42,330 bases of DNA from Candidatus Auribacterota bacterium (GCA_026392015.1 JAPLCW010000130.1:1-42330), one strand, 5' to 3'; positions 1 to 8,886 are shown, counted from the first letter of the stretch. Notes: generated by a model from the sequence alone, not told the origin. Numbers and translations: made by a program.

Positions 1-20
1 GATTACCCCTCGGGGTAATC
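1..20. repeat. Short perfect hairpin at window edge
   Basis: Nine-base arms GATTACCCC and GGGGTAATC face each other across a 2-base TC centre. There is no T-run after it, so it is not a clear terminator. It may be one end of a longer palindrome cut off by the window edge. Confidence 0.4.
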
Positions 21-100
21 GGGGGGTACATCTGTACGCTATTAACAAGTTCTCTTAATTGTGCAAAAACAATAAAACTGATCCTTTTGATCTTTCTTAA

Positions 101-253
101 TCTTACGGGAAAGGGGGTACGATCTATCTTCCCATTCCCGCGGCGGATGCGAATGGAAATAGCATTATTGCCACTGATATGGTATACTATGCCAATAAAG
201 TGAAAAATTTCCCCACCAGTATGATAAGGACCAAGGAGGCCCCGGTGATATGA
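101..253 (+). pseudogene. Possible 3' remnant of a coding region, no start seen
   Basis: A stop-free plus-strand frame from 101 runs to a TGA at 251-253 and reads like the end of a protein (residues such as PAADANGN, DMVYYANKV, NFPTSMIRTK). It has no plausible start after the in-frame stop at 98-100. Its TGA overlaps the ATG of the next gene as ATGA, the usual arrangement of coupled genes. It could be the tail of a frameshifted upstream gene or chance. I do not recognise a family. Confidence 0.2.
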
Positions 254-1737
254 GGAAGCTAATATTTACCATTATTTATTCGTTCTCAATATTTTTCTTT
301 ATGCTGCCATGGGGCAAAAATGGAGCTTGTATTTTTGGGCAAACAATCGAGAAATATGTGAGCATCGACACGGGAGATGATGGCAATGACGGGTCGCAGG
401 TCCTGCCATGGGCCACTATCAAAAACGCACTCGCAAATGTCAGCGGCTCAGAATCCGCCCCCGTGAACATATATGTCGCGCAGGGGACGTATAACGAATA
501 CGAAATTAGCATGAAACCATACGTATCCATATACGGCGGATATAGTACCTCGACATGGGATAGAGATATCAAACAATACATAACCATTGTAGATGGATCA
601 GGCGCAAGCGGCGTCGCCGATGTTTTCAATGGCAAAGATAACTCTACAATCGATGGCTTCACCATTCAGAATGCAAATCAGGATGGAGTTGATGCCGATT
701 CATATTCTCCGACGATATCGAACTGCATCATAAGTAATTGCTCTTCTGGCGCCGTCAGGACCGATAACGGGGGCCCTATTGTATTGAAAAACATTCTTGC
801 ATTTAACGGGTATGGGATACTTGCGGAAACAAATATTGGAGCTACCCCAATTGTAGAAAATAATCTCATTATAGGATCGGTTCATGATGGCATTTATGCT
901 GCCAATATGACAATAATGAATAATACCATCGACAAATCCGGATCATATGGAATCTACGTTGGAACAGCGGTTCCTTCACCCAATGTACTGATCCAGAATA
1001 ACAACGTTACAAGAAACCATTTAGATGGAGTTAATGTCTCCAATAGCATCGTCGCTTCGGGAATAACCATAAAATATAATAATGTCTATGGTAATGATCG
1101 CGATAACTATGGCGGCCAGGCCAGTAGCGGCGAGGGAGATATTTCGTATAATCCTTTCTATGTGAAGCAATTACCTGAATCCGGCTCGTCAACTAATTAT
1201 GATTATCATCTTCAATGGAACTCACCTTCAATAAATGCCGGAACGAATGATGATGCACCCTCGGATGATCTCGATGGCAATCCAAGGCCGGCGAACGGGA
1301 AAACGGATATCGGCTGCTACGAATATCAGGCTGTGCCTCCCCCTCCCCCACCTCCGCCTCCGCCACCATTTGATGTCCGTCTGAATGGCACTACGCTTTC
1401 CGCAGGTGATGCTTTCAGTGTTGATGTGACGGTCCCTCCATGCAACCAGGCTTTTGATGCCTGGGGCGTGGTACTCAAAGGCGCGGCGGTACTCTATTCC
1501 TTCGACCTCCGTAATCCCGCAAATCTCGTTGCAGGCGCCAAGCCGCTAATAAAAGGCGTGCGTTCATTGCCGTCTGTTTATGAGGGGACTCTTTGTTCTA
1601 TCCCATCGATCCCTGGAGGAGCTGAGGGGCAGTACAGCGTCATCGTTGGACTGGTCCTCAGCGGCGTCACCCCAAAAAGCACCAACAATTTAATGTCCGG
1701 CTATTGGGATATGGAAAGTCTGACGATAAATCCCTGA
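250..1737 (+). CDS. Secreted parallel beta-helix protein with choice-of-anchor-Q-like end and C-terminal beta domain
   Basis: A 495-aa protein predicted to be exported. Residues 1-30 form a signal peptide with a long hydrophobic core. Residues 35-360 are a right-handed beta-helix of the pectate-lyase/DUF1565 type, with repeated short strands and Asn ladders (for example IDGFTIQNAN, ENNLIIGS). It closes with an INAGT...DLDGNPR...DIGCYEY block, the signature of choice-of-anchor-Q proteins. An 11-proline hinge (363-373) leads to a C-terminal beta-rich domain of about 120 residues that I do not recognise. The start is supported by AAGGAGG at 233-239, 10 bases before the ATG. Such proteins usually act at the cell surface on polysaccharide or as adhesins; no catalytic residues could be assigned. 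It is followed by a transposase relict, so no operon partner is visible. Confidence 0.8.
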   Translation: MRKLIFTIIYSFSIFFFMLPWGKNGACIFGQTIEKYVSIDTGDDGNDGSQVLPWATIKNALANVSGSESAPVNIYVAQGTYNEYEISMKPYVSIYGGYSTSTWDRDIKQYITIVDGSGASGVADVFNGKDNSTIDGFTIQNANQDGVDADSYSPTISNCIISNCSSGAVRTDNGGPIVLKNILAFNGYGILAETNIGATPIVENNLIIGSVHDGIYAANMTIMNNTIDKSGSYGIYVGTAVPSPNVLIQNNNVTRNHLDGVNVSNSIVASGITIKYNNVYGNDRDNYGGQASSGEGDISYNPFYVKQLPESGSSTNYDYHLQWNSPSINAGTNDDAPSDDLDGNPRPANGKTDIGCYEYQAVPPPPPPPPPPPFDVRLNGTTLSAGDAFSVDVTVPPCNQAFDAWGVVLKGAAVLYSFDLRNPANLVAGAKPLIKGVRSLPSVYEGTLCSIPSIPGGAEGQYSVIVGLVLSGVTPKSTNNLMSGYWDMESLTINP

Positions 1738-1739
1738 TG

Positions 1740-1960
1740 CCTTCTACCCTGATTCCACTTCTCATGAATTAAAAACTCTCTTCCAATCGCACACAGTCGG
1801 CTGACCGGCAGAAGCTCCACCACTTCACTTCATGGGAACTGTTCCGCATCTTCTGCACGTACCTGACCAAAAAACAATCTCAGCCCCAAGCATTCCCACA
1901 GTTTGAACCCCACCGATGTCGCCTCAATCCGGTGAAGACACCTCACCATCAGACTCGACA
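1740..1960 (-). pseudogene. Decayed transposase fragment, IS1634/IS4-type N-terminal region
   Basis: On the minus strand one frame reads HRIEATSVGFKLWECLGL, then after about 18 residues an in-frame TGA, then EVVELLPVSRLCAIG and IHEKWNQGR. The order 'RIE..., LW..LGL, about 25 residues, ...RLC...E.W' resembles the N-terminal part of IS1634-like DDE transposases as I remember them. Only about 70 residues remain, with an internal stop and no catalytic core, so this is a relict. The rest of the gap between the two flanking genes shows nothing else. Confidence 0.4.
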
Positions 1961-2035
1961 CTATCACTTCACTGCGTCGTTAACTTCCGGAGCTTGTCAT
2001 TCCCCTTGGAGACTCTTAAAGTATCTGCAAAACAC

Positions 2036-5000
2036 CTACGGATTAGGAGGGATCGCCTCAGGGGCTTTTACAATCTCCATGTCTCTCAGTACATCACTCC
2101 CGGGCCAGAGCCCCGTGCTTATAAAAGGCTCCACAAGCCCTATCGGGTGAATCACACCCGTCCCATCGGCCAGATATATGCCGACTACATTACCACTATC
2201 ATCTTTTACCAACTTGATCTTTCTTGCAATATCCTTTCCGGCGAAATAGGGCGCGGGATAGCCGGCGCGCGTGATCTCCTCAACCGTCGGCACGTTGCCC
2301 ACTGCGTGTATGCCTCCGAACCCGTCCAGAACATAATATCCGTTCACTGTCCCTGTTCCTTCATCGAATACAACCTCCAGGTCACGTGCTATATTCATAT
2401 TCGGCCAGTAGGGGCAGCCGCTGAAGGCGGGTAGGCGAACAGCTGGGTACGGATGCACTGCCCCATATGCATCGAGGATGTAGTAGCCCAGAACTTCATT
2501 CCCCGCGGACACCAGCTCTATATCCTTGGCCATGTCGCTCCCCGTGCCCCAGTCGGGGTTTCCGTATGTTGCTCCGGTGGAGAACACAATTCCCCTGCTG
2601 AGAAGCACGTAAAGACTGTCAAATGCTGGGCTGAGACCCATCTCTCTTGAAGGGACCCGCGCGGGAGTCCCGCCGCCGAATCTTCTCGGGACGGCGCCCA
2701 CCTCGAACACACGCCCCTGGCAATCAAGAACATAATATCCTTTCACTCCTCCCGCTGAATCCGTAACGACTTTCATGTCGCGATAGCGATCCTGGCCCGA
2801 TGCGTACGGCGCGCACCCTTGCGGCAGCGCGATCGGCGCGTCCTCAAGCCGGTGGGCCGGAAAAACAGCGCCGCATTTGTCCAGTATGACTATACCGGAT
2901 ATCCTGCTTGACGCTGCCTCACCAAGATCGGATATCCCGATAGCGTCCGCCACGACCTTGCCGTCGGCATACGCATTGCTCAGCCGCAGTTTGTATATCC
3001 CTTGCTTCATCGGTGCGCGCATCAGAAAATTCCATCTGCCCCCGCCTGATCGCTGATCGACGGTCGTGTTTGCCAGCCGCTGCGTGTAGTTATTGTTCCA
3101 AAGCTCGAACGGCGCATTAGGGGCTCTACCTGAGCCCTGTGGGTGCCGCTCATAGATATCATACAAACCATCCATGGGCATAGCCAGCACCCATGTAGCC
3201 ACATGGTGGACCTGTTGGTCCGCCCTGAGAGTCCTGTTCCATGCGGGAGCAAGATGACAGCTGCCGCCGTATGCTCCGGCTTCATTCAGGATGCCCCAGT
3301 TTATACCGCTTCTGGAGGTTGCGAAAGCAGCCTGTGGATCATCCATTATGCGCGCCTCATACGCCCCGATGTCAATTTCCAGGCCTGTTTTGCGCGGATT
3401 CCCATCGGGATCGGTATCCCCGGTTGCGACATAGCTGGACGTCCCCTTATCAATGCATGGCGAATCAAATCTGAGGCGGTAGTTGTCCTTCGAAATGAAA
3501 CGCGGGTCAGCGTTGATATTCCCCTCCCCCTGCCACCCGCCTCGGATACAGGAGTAGCCGGCAACATGATCCACTATTTGGGGGTCTGTGCGTAACTCTC
3601 CGTTTGTATTGCCCCAGAAAACCGAGTTGACCACTATTGGATAATCGTAGAAGGTTGAGAAATCAGCATTTGAAAAGTACACGCCCCCGCCCGACTGAGT
3701 AGCGGCATTGTCCGCTACGGTATCATTTACCAGATATGGACCATTCTCGGGGTAAGTACCATCAAAATCAGCATACACACCGCCCCCGTATGCTGCGGAG
3801 TTTAGGGCTATCAGATTGCTGCTGTAGCTCGACTGCGATACTGCATCGTAAATTCCCCCCCCCACGCCGCCAGCCCTATTATGAACTATGCTATTGCCCA
3901 CCGCGTTCAAATCAAGTGTATCCGTGTAAATACCCCCGCCTTCCTCGCCTGCTATATTTTCGCCAACCATATTCCCGGCTATCTTTGCGCTGTAATATGG
4001 CCAGCGATGAGAGCTTCTTCCGAGCTCTTCAAAGAACATGCCCGCACCGCGAACAGCGGAGTTTCCCCATATTTTATTCCCGACAATGAGCGGCATAGCC
4101 CAGTTACAGTATATGCCTCCTCCATTAACCGCGGAATTTCCTGTTATTATATTGTCAGCTATGGTCGGGTAGGACAGTACGCATTTGATTGCACCACCAT
4201 TTGCTATGCCCTCTGTATTTCGGATGGTAAAGCCGCGGATAATGGAATCACGTAGTTCACTTGAGCAGAAAATAACCGCGCTCCTTCCTTGTCCCTCAAT
4301 GATGGTGTTGCCCACGACAGCCTCATCTGATGGATCGGTACTCCGTACCGTAACCGCCAGGCCGTTGAAATTGATACTCTCACGATAGATGCCCTGGCTT
4401 ACTATGATCTCATTCCCCGCCCGACAATCTGGGTCGTTGAGCGCATCCTGGATACGGCTGTATGGTTTCTGCTCAGTCCCGTACCCGCATCCTGCGATGT
4501 TGCGCCCGTCCACGAAGAAACGAGTATCAGAGGCGCTGTGTCGTGGATTGCTGCCGGCGAGGAATTCGTGGAGGTTACTTATCCCGTCCCCGTCCGCGTC
4601 TCCCGAGCTGTCGGATGGATCATGCGGGTCAAAACCCCACCGCTCTTCCCATAAATCCGCCATACCGTCGCCATCACTATCGGCCAGCGGATTCAATATG
4701 AGATTGCAGGGGAGCCGGCGTTCGTTACGAGAGGCTTCTCCTTCCCTATCGGATACCTGGATTGAGATAATCTTCGTGCTGCAGAATTTTCCATCATCAG
4801 CCTTGATGATAACCTCCATCGGCTCATGATAAGGAGCATTATCTCCCGCATAGTCTCTGGTCCAGTTCACATCCAGTGAATCCGGGGTGAAAGTGAATTG
4901 CCCGCTCGCCGGATCAAATGTGCTGTTATAGAGCGGTGTGGTGCTGAGTGTCACGGGATCCCCATCCGGATCGGTAGCGGTTATCGTCGCGGTATAGGTC

Positions 5001-6649
5001 CCCCCCTCGATCACAGATGCACAGTATCTGTTATAGTCTTCTCCATTAACATTTATGATAGGCAATCTATTGGTGGCCCGTGAATTATAGGTTGTGAGCA
5101 CGATGGCGAAATTGCTCACAACCCCCGCGCCCATTGCGGTATTGCATTCCGACGCCTCGACGAAATGATACTCAAAGGTATCATCGAATCCAAGCTCCAC
5201 TACCAGAACCGGATTATCAAAGGGGAGGGGGCACTTATAGGAGAAGAAATCATCGACGGAGGACCATGGATTGTTTACATTTATTCCTCCCCACCAGCTC
5301 CGCTCGGTAACGTGCGGGAATTTCCAGATCCCCTGTGAGTCGGTGACGCCGATGAACTTCGGAATATCCCGTATCACGGAAACGCCGCCGGGCGGTGCAG
5401 ACTCGCGCTGGAATACCCGAATGCTGCAATTCGGAACCGGCGATCCGTCTGCCTGCCGAACGACAAGGTTTATATCACCCTGCGGGACGGCCCCGAGGTA
5501 GTCGCCATAAAAACCGCGCCTGAGCCCATAGTTACGGTTGAGTCCAGCGACGCTTCCTGGTTCTAAATATTGAGTATTATCCGCCATCAGGCCGCGTGGA
5601 GTCCTATCCACGAGCGCTTGCCCTCCTGCATGCGTCATCCTAGTGCTGCCGTAGTACACTATCCCTCTTTCAATCACTGGCATAAGTTCCGTCCCTGCCA
5701 CCCTCCCCCTGCCGGGAAGGGTGATGAGACAACGATCGATAGTTGTGTCAAAATTATATATATCCACAAGACCGATCTGGTGCCCTAATTCATGCATAAG
5801 CGAGTTCTCAATAATCTTGGCATAGGAGGATATCTTGGTTTCATTCCATTCAGTAAAGCAGAATCCCCATGCGCCATCAGTATGGCGGACATAATCTCCG
5901 ATCGGGGTATGGCCCCCTCCTGTGTCGAGTGTTCCGTCCGGGACCACCTGCACCATATCAAGCCTGATCTTCTGCGGGCAGCCCGAAGCCCTTAACCTCC
6001 TCTCGAGCCCCATAAGCTGCATTTGGCACCAATCCTCGGCGGAACGACTTTCCAGATAATTCTTTCGAGCATTAAAACGTGTATAGGTGGTCTCGTCCAT
6101 GTACATCCAGAAGTAGAGCGCATTGATGTAATCCTCAATCGAATTGTTGAGCTCACATTCCTCCGCTATAGTATGTTCCGGATCCAGCTCGAAGCGGATC
6201 CGATGGTCGCCGACCGCGCGTTCGTATTGCCTCAATTGCAGCTCCATCGCCCCGGCAGGGATGTCGATCAGGCATACAGTGTCGACGGGCCAGGGAGATG
6301 AGTACGAGAGTTCTATTGAATCGTCTCCTGCCGGTAGAAAGCTAATTATCCCCTCACGAACCTGTACATCATCAAAGTACCATCGATAGAGGATATTTGA
6401 GACGTCCTCATCTCCCTTGTTGAATACATGTGCAGTATAGGTGACCAAGTCTTCAGGTTTCGGCCATTTCTGCTCATTTTGCATACCGCCTTTGATATGT
6501 TGATCCCCGTCAAATGAAACATCAAACCTGTTGTACAAAGGCGTGCGGCTGATGAAACCAACATCGAGATCCGGCATGGAGTAGGCAAAAGAGAAGTTGA
6601 GCGCCAGGACTGCGATGATCGAGGAAATGGCCTTTAGCAACGTATTCAT
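2036..6649 (-). CDS. Giant secreted metzincin-like protease with beta-helix, golvesin-type domain and C-terminal five-repeat module
   Basis: A 1537-aa exported multidomain protein. In order: signal peptide 1-24; CARDB-like beta domain about 62-175; a zinc-protease-like region with HELGHQIGLVD at 286-296, fitting HExxHxxGxxD with H286, E287, H290 and D296, followed by a possible Met-turn GLMA at 353-356; a carboxypeptidase-regulatory-like segment 392-450; a cadherin/He_PIG-like Ig domain 530-632; calcium-binding DxDGDG thrombospondin-3-like repeats 655-702; a parallel beta-helix ending in a choice-of-anchor-Q block 710-1100; a golvesin-type domain 1107-1245; and five degenerate repeats of about 50 residues (1250-1530) built on 'RDIE.V...G.YVLD..G.IH..G'. 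The start has AGGAGG six bases upstream. A sigma54-like element lies 70 bases upstream. The protease assignment rests on the motif alone; the fold has not been tested. Confidence 0.8.
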   Translation of the reverse strand: MNTLLKAISSIIAVLALNFSFAYSMPDLDVGFISRTPLYNRFDVSFDGDQHIKGGMQNEQKWPKPEDLVTYTAHVFNKGDEDVSNILYRWYFDDVQVREGIISFLPAGDDSIELSYSSPWPVDTVCLIDIPAGAMELQLRQYERAVGDHRIRFELDPEHTIAEECELNNSIEDYINALYFWMYMDETTYTRFNARKNYLESRSAEDWCQMQLMGLERRLRASGCPQKIRLDMVQVVPDGTLDTGGGHTPIGDYVRHTDGAWGFCFTEWNETKISSYAKIIENSLMHELGHQIGLVDIYNFDTTIDRCLITLPGRGRVAGTELMPVIERGIVYYGSTRMTHAGGQALVDRTPRGLMADNTQYLEPGSVAGLNRNYGLRRGFYGDYLGAVPQGDINLVVRQADGSPVPNCSIRVFQRESAPPGGVSVIRDIPKFIGVTDSQGIWKFPHVTERSWWGGINVNNPWSSVDDFFSYKCPLPFDNPVLVVELGFDDTFEYHFVEASECNTAMGAGVVSNFAIVLTTYNSRATNRLPIINVNGEDYNRYCASVIEGGTYTATITATDPDGDPVTLSTTPLYNSTFDPASGQFTFTPDSLDVNWTRDYAGDNAPYHEPMEVIIKADDGKFCSTKIISIQVSDREGEASRNERRLPCNLILNPLADSDGDGMADLWEERWGFDPHDPSDSSGDADGDGISNLHEFLAGSNPRHSASDTRFFVDGRNIAGCGYGTEQKPYSRIQDALNDPDCRAGNEIIVSQGIYRESINFNGLAVTVRSTDPSDEAVVGNTIIEGQGRSAVIFCSSELRDSIIRGFTIRNTEGIANGGAIKCVLSYPTIADNIITGNSAVNGGGIYCNWAMPLIVGNKIWGNSAVRGAGMFFEELGRSSHRWPYYSAKIAGNMVGENIAGEEGGGIYTDTLDLNAVGNSIVHNRAGGVGGGIYDAVSQSSYSSNLIALNSAAYGGGVYADFDGTYPENGPYLVNDTVADNAATQSGGGVYFSNADFSTFYDYPIVVNSVFWGNTNGELRTDPQIVDHVAGYSCIRGGWQGEGNINADPRFISKDNYRLRFDSPCIDKGTSSYVATGDTDPDGNPRKTGLEIDIGAYEARIMDDPQAAFATSRSGINWGILNEAGAYGGSCHLAPAWNRTLRADQQVHHVATWVLAMPMDGLYDIYERHPQGSGRAPNAPFELWNNNYTQRLANTTVDQRSGGGRWNFLMRAPMKQGIYKLRLSNAYADGKVVADAIGISDLGEAASSRISGIVILDKCGAVFPAHRLEDAPIALPQGCAPYASGQDRYRDMKVVTDSAGGVKGYYVLDCQGRVFEVGAVPRRFGGGTPARVPSREMGLSPAFDSLYVLLSRGIVFSTGATYGNPDWGTGSDMAKDIELVSAGNEVLGYYILDAYGAVHPYPAVRLPAFSGCPYWPNMNIARDLEVVFDEGTGTVNGYYVLDGFGGIHAVGNVPTVEEITRAGYPAPYFAGKDIARKIKLVKDDSGNVVGIYLADGTGVIHPIGLVEPFISTGLWPGSDVLRDMEIVKAPEAIPPNP

Positions 6650-6713
6650 TACATCCTCCTCTCGGTTTCACCAAGCATTATTTTCCTTATGATATGCCCC
6701 AATTTCATCTTTA

Positions 6714-6735
6714 TAGGTAGCATAAACCATGCCAA
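6714..6735 (-). promoter_or_regulatory. Sigma54-like -24/-12 promoter for the large metzincin gene
   Basis: Read on the minus strand the core is TGGCATG-N4-ATGCT. It fits the sigma54 consensus TGGCACG-N4-TTGCW with GG and GC in the right register (12 bases apart) and two mismatches. It ends 70 bases before the ATG at 6649. Twenty of 22 positions are identical to the element at 8751-8772 upstream of the second metzincin gene. A sigma70 reading would need TATGCT as a poor -10. Confidence 0.5.
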
Positions 6736-6834
6736 GAGATAAGATCAGCTAAAAATTAAATTCGGCGCTATTTACTTCCAGTGGAGGCTAATAGCACTAG
6801 AGAATATCCATATTATTTAGGATTTATGCCCTAA

Positions 6835-6849
6835 GGGTACTTGGTACCC
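6835..6849. promoter_or_regulatory. Palindrome at enhancer distance from the sigma54-like element
   Basis: GGGTAC-TTG-GTACCC is a perfect 6+3+6 palindrome about 100 bp upstream of the -24 box of the minus-strand gene, where sigma54 activators typically bind. A second small inverted pair, ATTGGG/CCCAAT, follows at about 6866-6886. No identical site was seen upstream of the other sigma54-like element, so the role is speculative. Confidence 0.25.
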
Positions 6850-7018
6850 ATTATTTAAGTACCTGATTGGGTATTTATTGCCCAATTTCTAATAAGAATT
6901 GTCTGACAAAAGACTTATTGGCATTCCCAATGAAATAAGGTTTTGTAATAGGATAGGCATCTAACCTGGATTATTCATTAGAAGCATAAAAGAGCAATTT
7001 AAATGGATCAAAGTAAGC

Positions 7019-7115
7019 AACCGCGGATTTCGCGGATTGGGCGGATTACAAACAAGAATCCGCGTAATCAGCGTAATCCGCGGTGAAGACATTAAAAGTT
7101 GATAAATAGATCAGG
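7019..7115. repeat. CCGCGGATT palindromic element, copy 1 (short form)
   Basis: Two arms made of degenerate 9-10 bp units of the type NCGCGGATT face each other (7021-7047 and 7056-7083). They are followed by a one-sided tail that reads, on the minus strand, ATCTATTTATCAACTTTTAA. The same arm-plus-tail layout recurs at 18849-18943, and in expanded form at 29913-30072 and 32217-32410. It lies in the 6650-7352 gap. Confidence 0.75.
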
Positions 7116-7352
7116 TTAAGACTGAGAATGTGTGAAAAAATCCGGAATTCCATCTCTTTCTGAGAAGCATAGGTTGTAGGGGGCAGTTCGGGTAAAACTT
7201 GTCCTGTCGAAGACCCAGAGCGAAGTCGAAGGAACCCTGCCGCAGGATTCGACCCCTGCACAACGATTTTTTCACAGCTGCTGACCCCTTATGGCACTCC
7301 CGCTCTTGCCCCGGAGTATCCGTATCCGGGGAAGGCGGCAGGGCCGGGAGAA
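7116..7352. other. Non-coding gap with a degenerate TTCGAC-type repeat
   Basis: No convincing gene is seen. The part at about 7190-7285 (AACTTGTCCTGTCGAAG, then GAAGTCGAAGG, ending in GACCCCTTA) resembles the segment at 28300-28412. Both carry an AACTTGTCCTG or CAGGACAAGTT block, a CGAAGTCGAAG-like block and a final GACCCCTTA. They may be copies of one decayed dispersed repeat. Confidence 0.35.
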
Positions 7353-8228
7353 TTACTGTCCTTTTGCCGTGGGGGTCACGCCCTTTAACGGGACCGGGGC
7401 TACGCCGGCGAGTTCCCCGATGATATTGATGAGTTCCGTCTGTGAGGGGATGACGACCTTGGCGTTGTGCATGAGTGACTTTTCAACAGCCTCGAGCTTG
7501 CGGAGAATCTGCGCGTTGCCCACGAAATACTCTTGCGCCGCCTCGTTGACGAGGCGGATTGCCTGGGCCTCGCCCTCCGCCTGGAGGATCTTGGATTGTT
7601 TTATCCCCTCCGCCTGTTTGATCTGGGCTCTTCGCTGACCATCCGCTTCCGTTTCCGTCGCGGTCGCAAAATCAATCGCGGCGATCTTCTCGTTCTCCGC
7701 TTTCACCACTTTATTCATCGTCTCTTGAACGTCCTTGGGGGGATCGATCTCCTTGAGCTCCGTCCGCACGACATCGATGCCCCAATGCGAGGTCTCATTA
7801 CAGAGCGTCCTGAGGAGCTCCTCGTTGATCTTGCCCCGCTCGCTGTTCGCGGATTTAAGGGTAAGCGTACCGATGATATTTCTCAGGGTCGTTCGCGCGA
7901 GGTTGACGATCTGATACTGGTAGCTGAAGACGTTGTATTGCGAGCTCTTCACACTCTCCTCGTCCGCCTTCACCTTGAAATATACCTGTGCGTCCACGCG
8001 GGCGTTCAGGTTGTCGTTGGTGATGATCTCCTGGGGCTGGGCATCCACCATCTGCTCGGTTATGTTCACCTGGTACATCCGGTAGACCACAGGGAATATC
8101 CAGTGGAAACCGGGGGTGGCAAAATGGCAATACTTTCCCAGGCGCTCGATCAGGCCGCGATGCGTGGGCCTGATGATCCTGACGCCGCTGAAGAAGATGA
8201 CCAGAGCGATAATAATAATGAAAACCAT
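7353..8228 (-). CDS. SPFH/band-7 (stomatin-like) membrane protein
   Basis: A 291-aa protein of the stomatin/prohibitin/flotillin/HflK superfamily. These are anchored in the inner membrane, oligomerise, and act as scaffolds or regulators of membrane proteases and lipid domains. It has one N-terminal hydrophobic segment (residues 2-17), the stomatin-type stretch RPTHRGLIERLGKY, a band-7 domain to about 190 including the 'GIDVVRTELKEIDPP' region typical of stomatins and QmcA, an Ala/Glu-rich coiled coil (about 195-250), and a short hydrophobic C-terminus. I chose the ATG at 8228 because AGGAGG sits five bases upstream and a good sigma70 promoter at 8275-8303 lies behind it. The longer upstream frame would begin ahead of that promoter. 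No NfeD-like partner is next to it. Confidence 0.9.
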   Translation of the reverse strand: MVFIIIIALVIFFSGVRIIRPTHRGLIERLGKYCHFATPGFHWIFPVVYRMYQVNITEQMVDAQPQEIITNDNLNARVDAQVYFKVKADEESVKSSQYNVFSYQYQIVNLARTTLRNIIGTLTLKSANSERGKINEELLRTLCNETSHWGIDVVRTELKEIDPPKDVQETMNKVVKAENEKIAAIDFATATETEADGQRRAQIKQAEGIKQSKILQAEGEAQAIRLVNEAAQEYFVGNAQILRKLEAVEKSLMHNAKVVIPSQTELINIIGELAGVAPVPLKGVTPTAKGQ

Positions 8229-8274
8229 GAGAGCCTCCTTCCTGTTCTTACTGATTGTTATTGCTACCCGGAGC

Positions 8275-8303
8275 ATTGTAGCGCCTTGGAGGCAAAAATT
8301 CAA
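8275..8303 (-). promoter_or_regulatory. Sigma70-type promoter of the SPFH gene
   Basis: On the minus strand, TTGAAT (8298-8303), a 17-base spacer and TACAAT (8275-8280) precede the ATG at 8228 with a leader of about 40 bases. The MITE at 8324 is inserted about 20 bp upstream of the -35 box. Confidence 0.6.
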
Positions 8304-8323
8304 AGTGGAAAATTTGCACAACA

Positions 8324-8504
8324 GTAAGGGGTCACTTATGGGTGGTATCCATTTCGCTTGTCATCCCGGCACTTCGACTGCGCTCAGTGTAAACTCGAGC
8401 GGGGATCCATTATAAAACCTGGATTCCTGCTGGAGCTTACCCTCGTGAAAACGGGGGCAGGAATGACATATTCAGCAATGTACCACCCATAAGTGATCCA
8501 TTAC
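8324..8504. mobile_element. IS66-type MITE, copy 1 (181 bp) with 8-bp target duplication
   Basis: The element begins GTAAGGGGTCACTTATGGGT and ends in the near-complementary arm ACCCATAAGTGATCCATTAC. It is flanked by perfect 8-bp direct repeats GCACAACA at 8316-8323 and 8505-8512. Termini starting GTAA together with 8-bp duplications are the hallmarks of the IS66 family. It carries no transposase. Compared with copy 2, both internal hairpins have enlarged, different loops, and the right terminal repeat has three changes. About 240 bases of featureless sequence follow before the next promoter. Confidence 0.85.
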
Positions 8505-8750
8505 GCACAACATCATCTGCCTTGGGCCGAAGAATTGTGCCTGGGTACCATATATGGGGCATTGAGTTGGGGACTGGGTAGTTATAGCACTTGGGCCCGG
8601 TCAGCCCTTGTGGATACAAACTACCCCAAAAGCCATACTATCATTGAGTATTCAGTATCCTTCCAGAATTTATAATGAATTCCTCACAAATGTGCAGGTT
8701 GTAACTCATTCAAAGCCAGGATGATAAAATTATAGCCTTAGATACGGCCT

Positions 8751-8772
8751 TTGGCATGGATTATGCTAGCTT
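8751..8772 (+). promoter_or_regulatory. Sigma54-like -24/-12 promoter for the 8887-15912 gene pair
   Basis: TGGCATG (8752-8758), GATT, ATGCT (8763-8767) matches the sigma54 consensus with correct GG-to-GC spacing. It lies 120 bases upstream of the ATG at 8887. The match to the element upstream of the other metzincin gene extends beyond the consensus on both sides. No dyad upstream activator site was convincing here. Confidence 0.5.
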
Positions 8773-8886
8773 ACTATAATTGAGGACGTATGCCGTACAT
8801 TTCAGTCTATGTGACTGGAGATGTGCGATAGATAGTTTTTTCAGTCTGTTTCTCAAACTCGGCTTCTCCATAAAAGCGAGGTGGCC

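Noticed and set aside
7019-7115. Possible CRISPR array from repeated CCGCGGATT units
   Set aside because: The units are degenerate, without regular spacers, arranged as inverted arms, and dispersed over the window; no cas gene is present.
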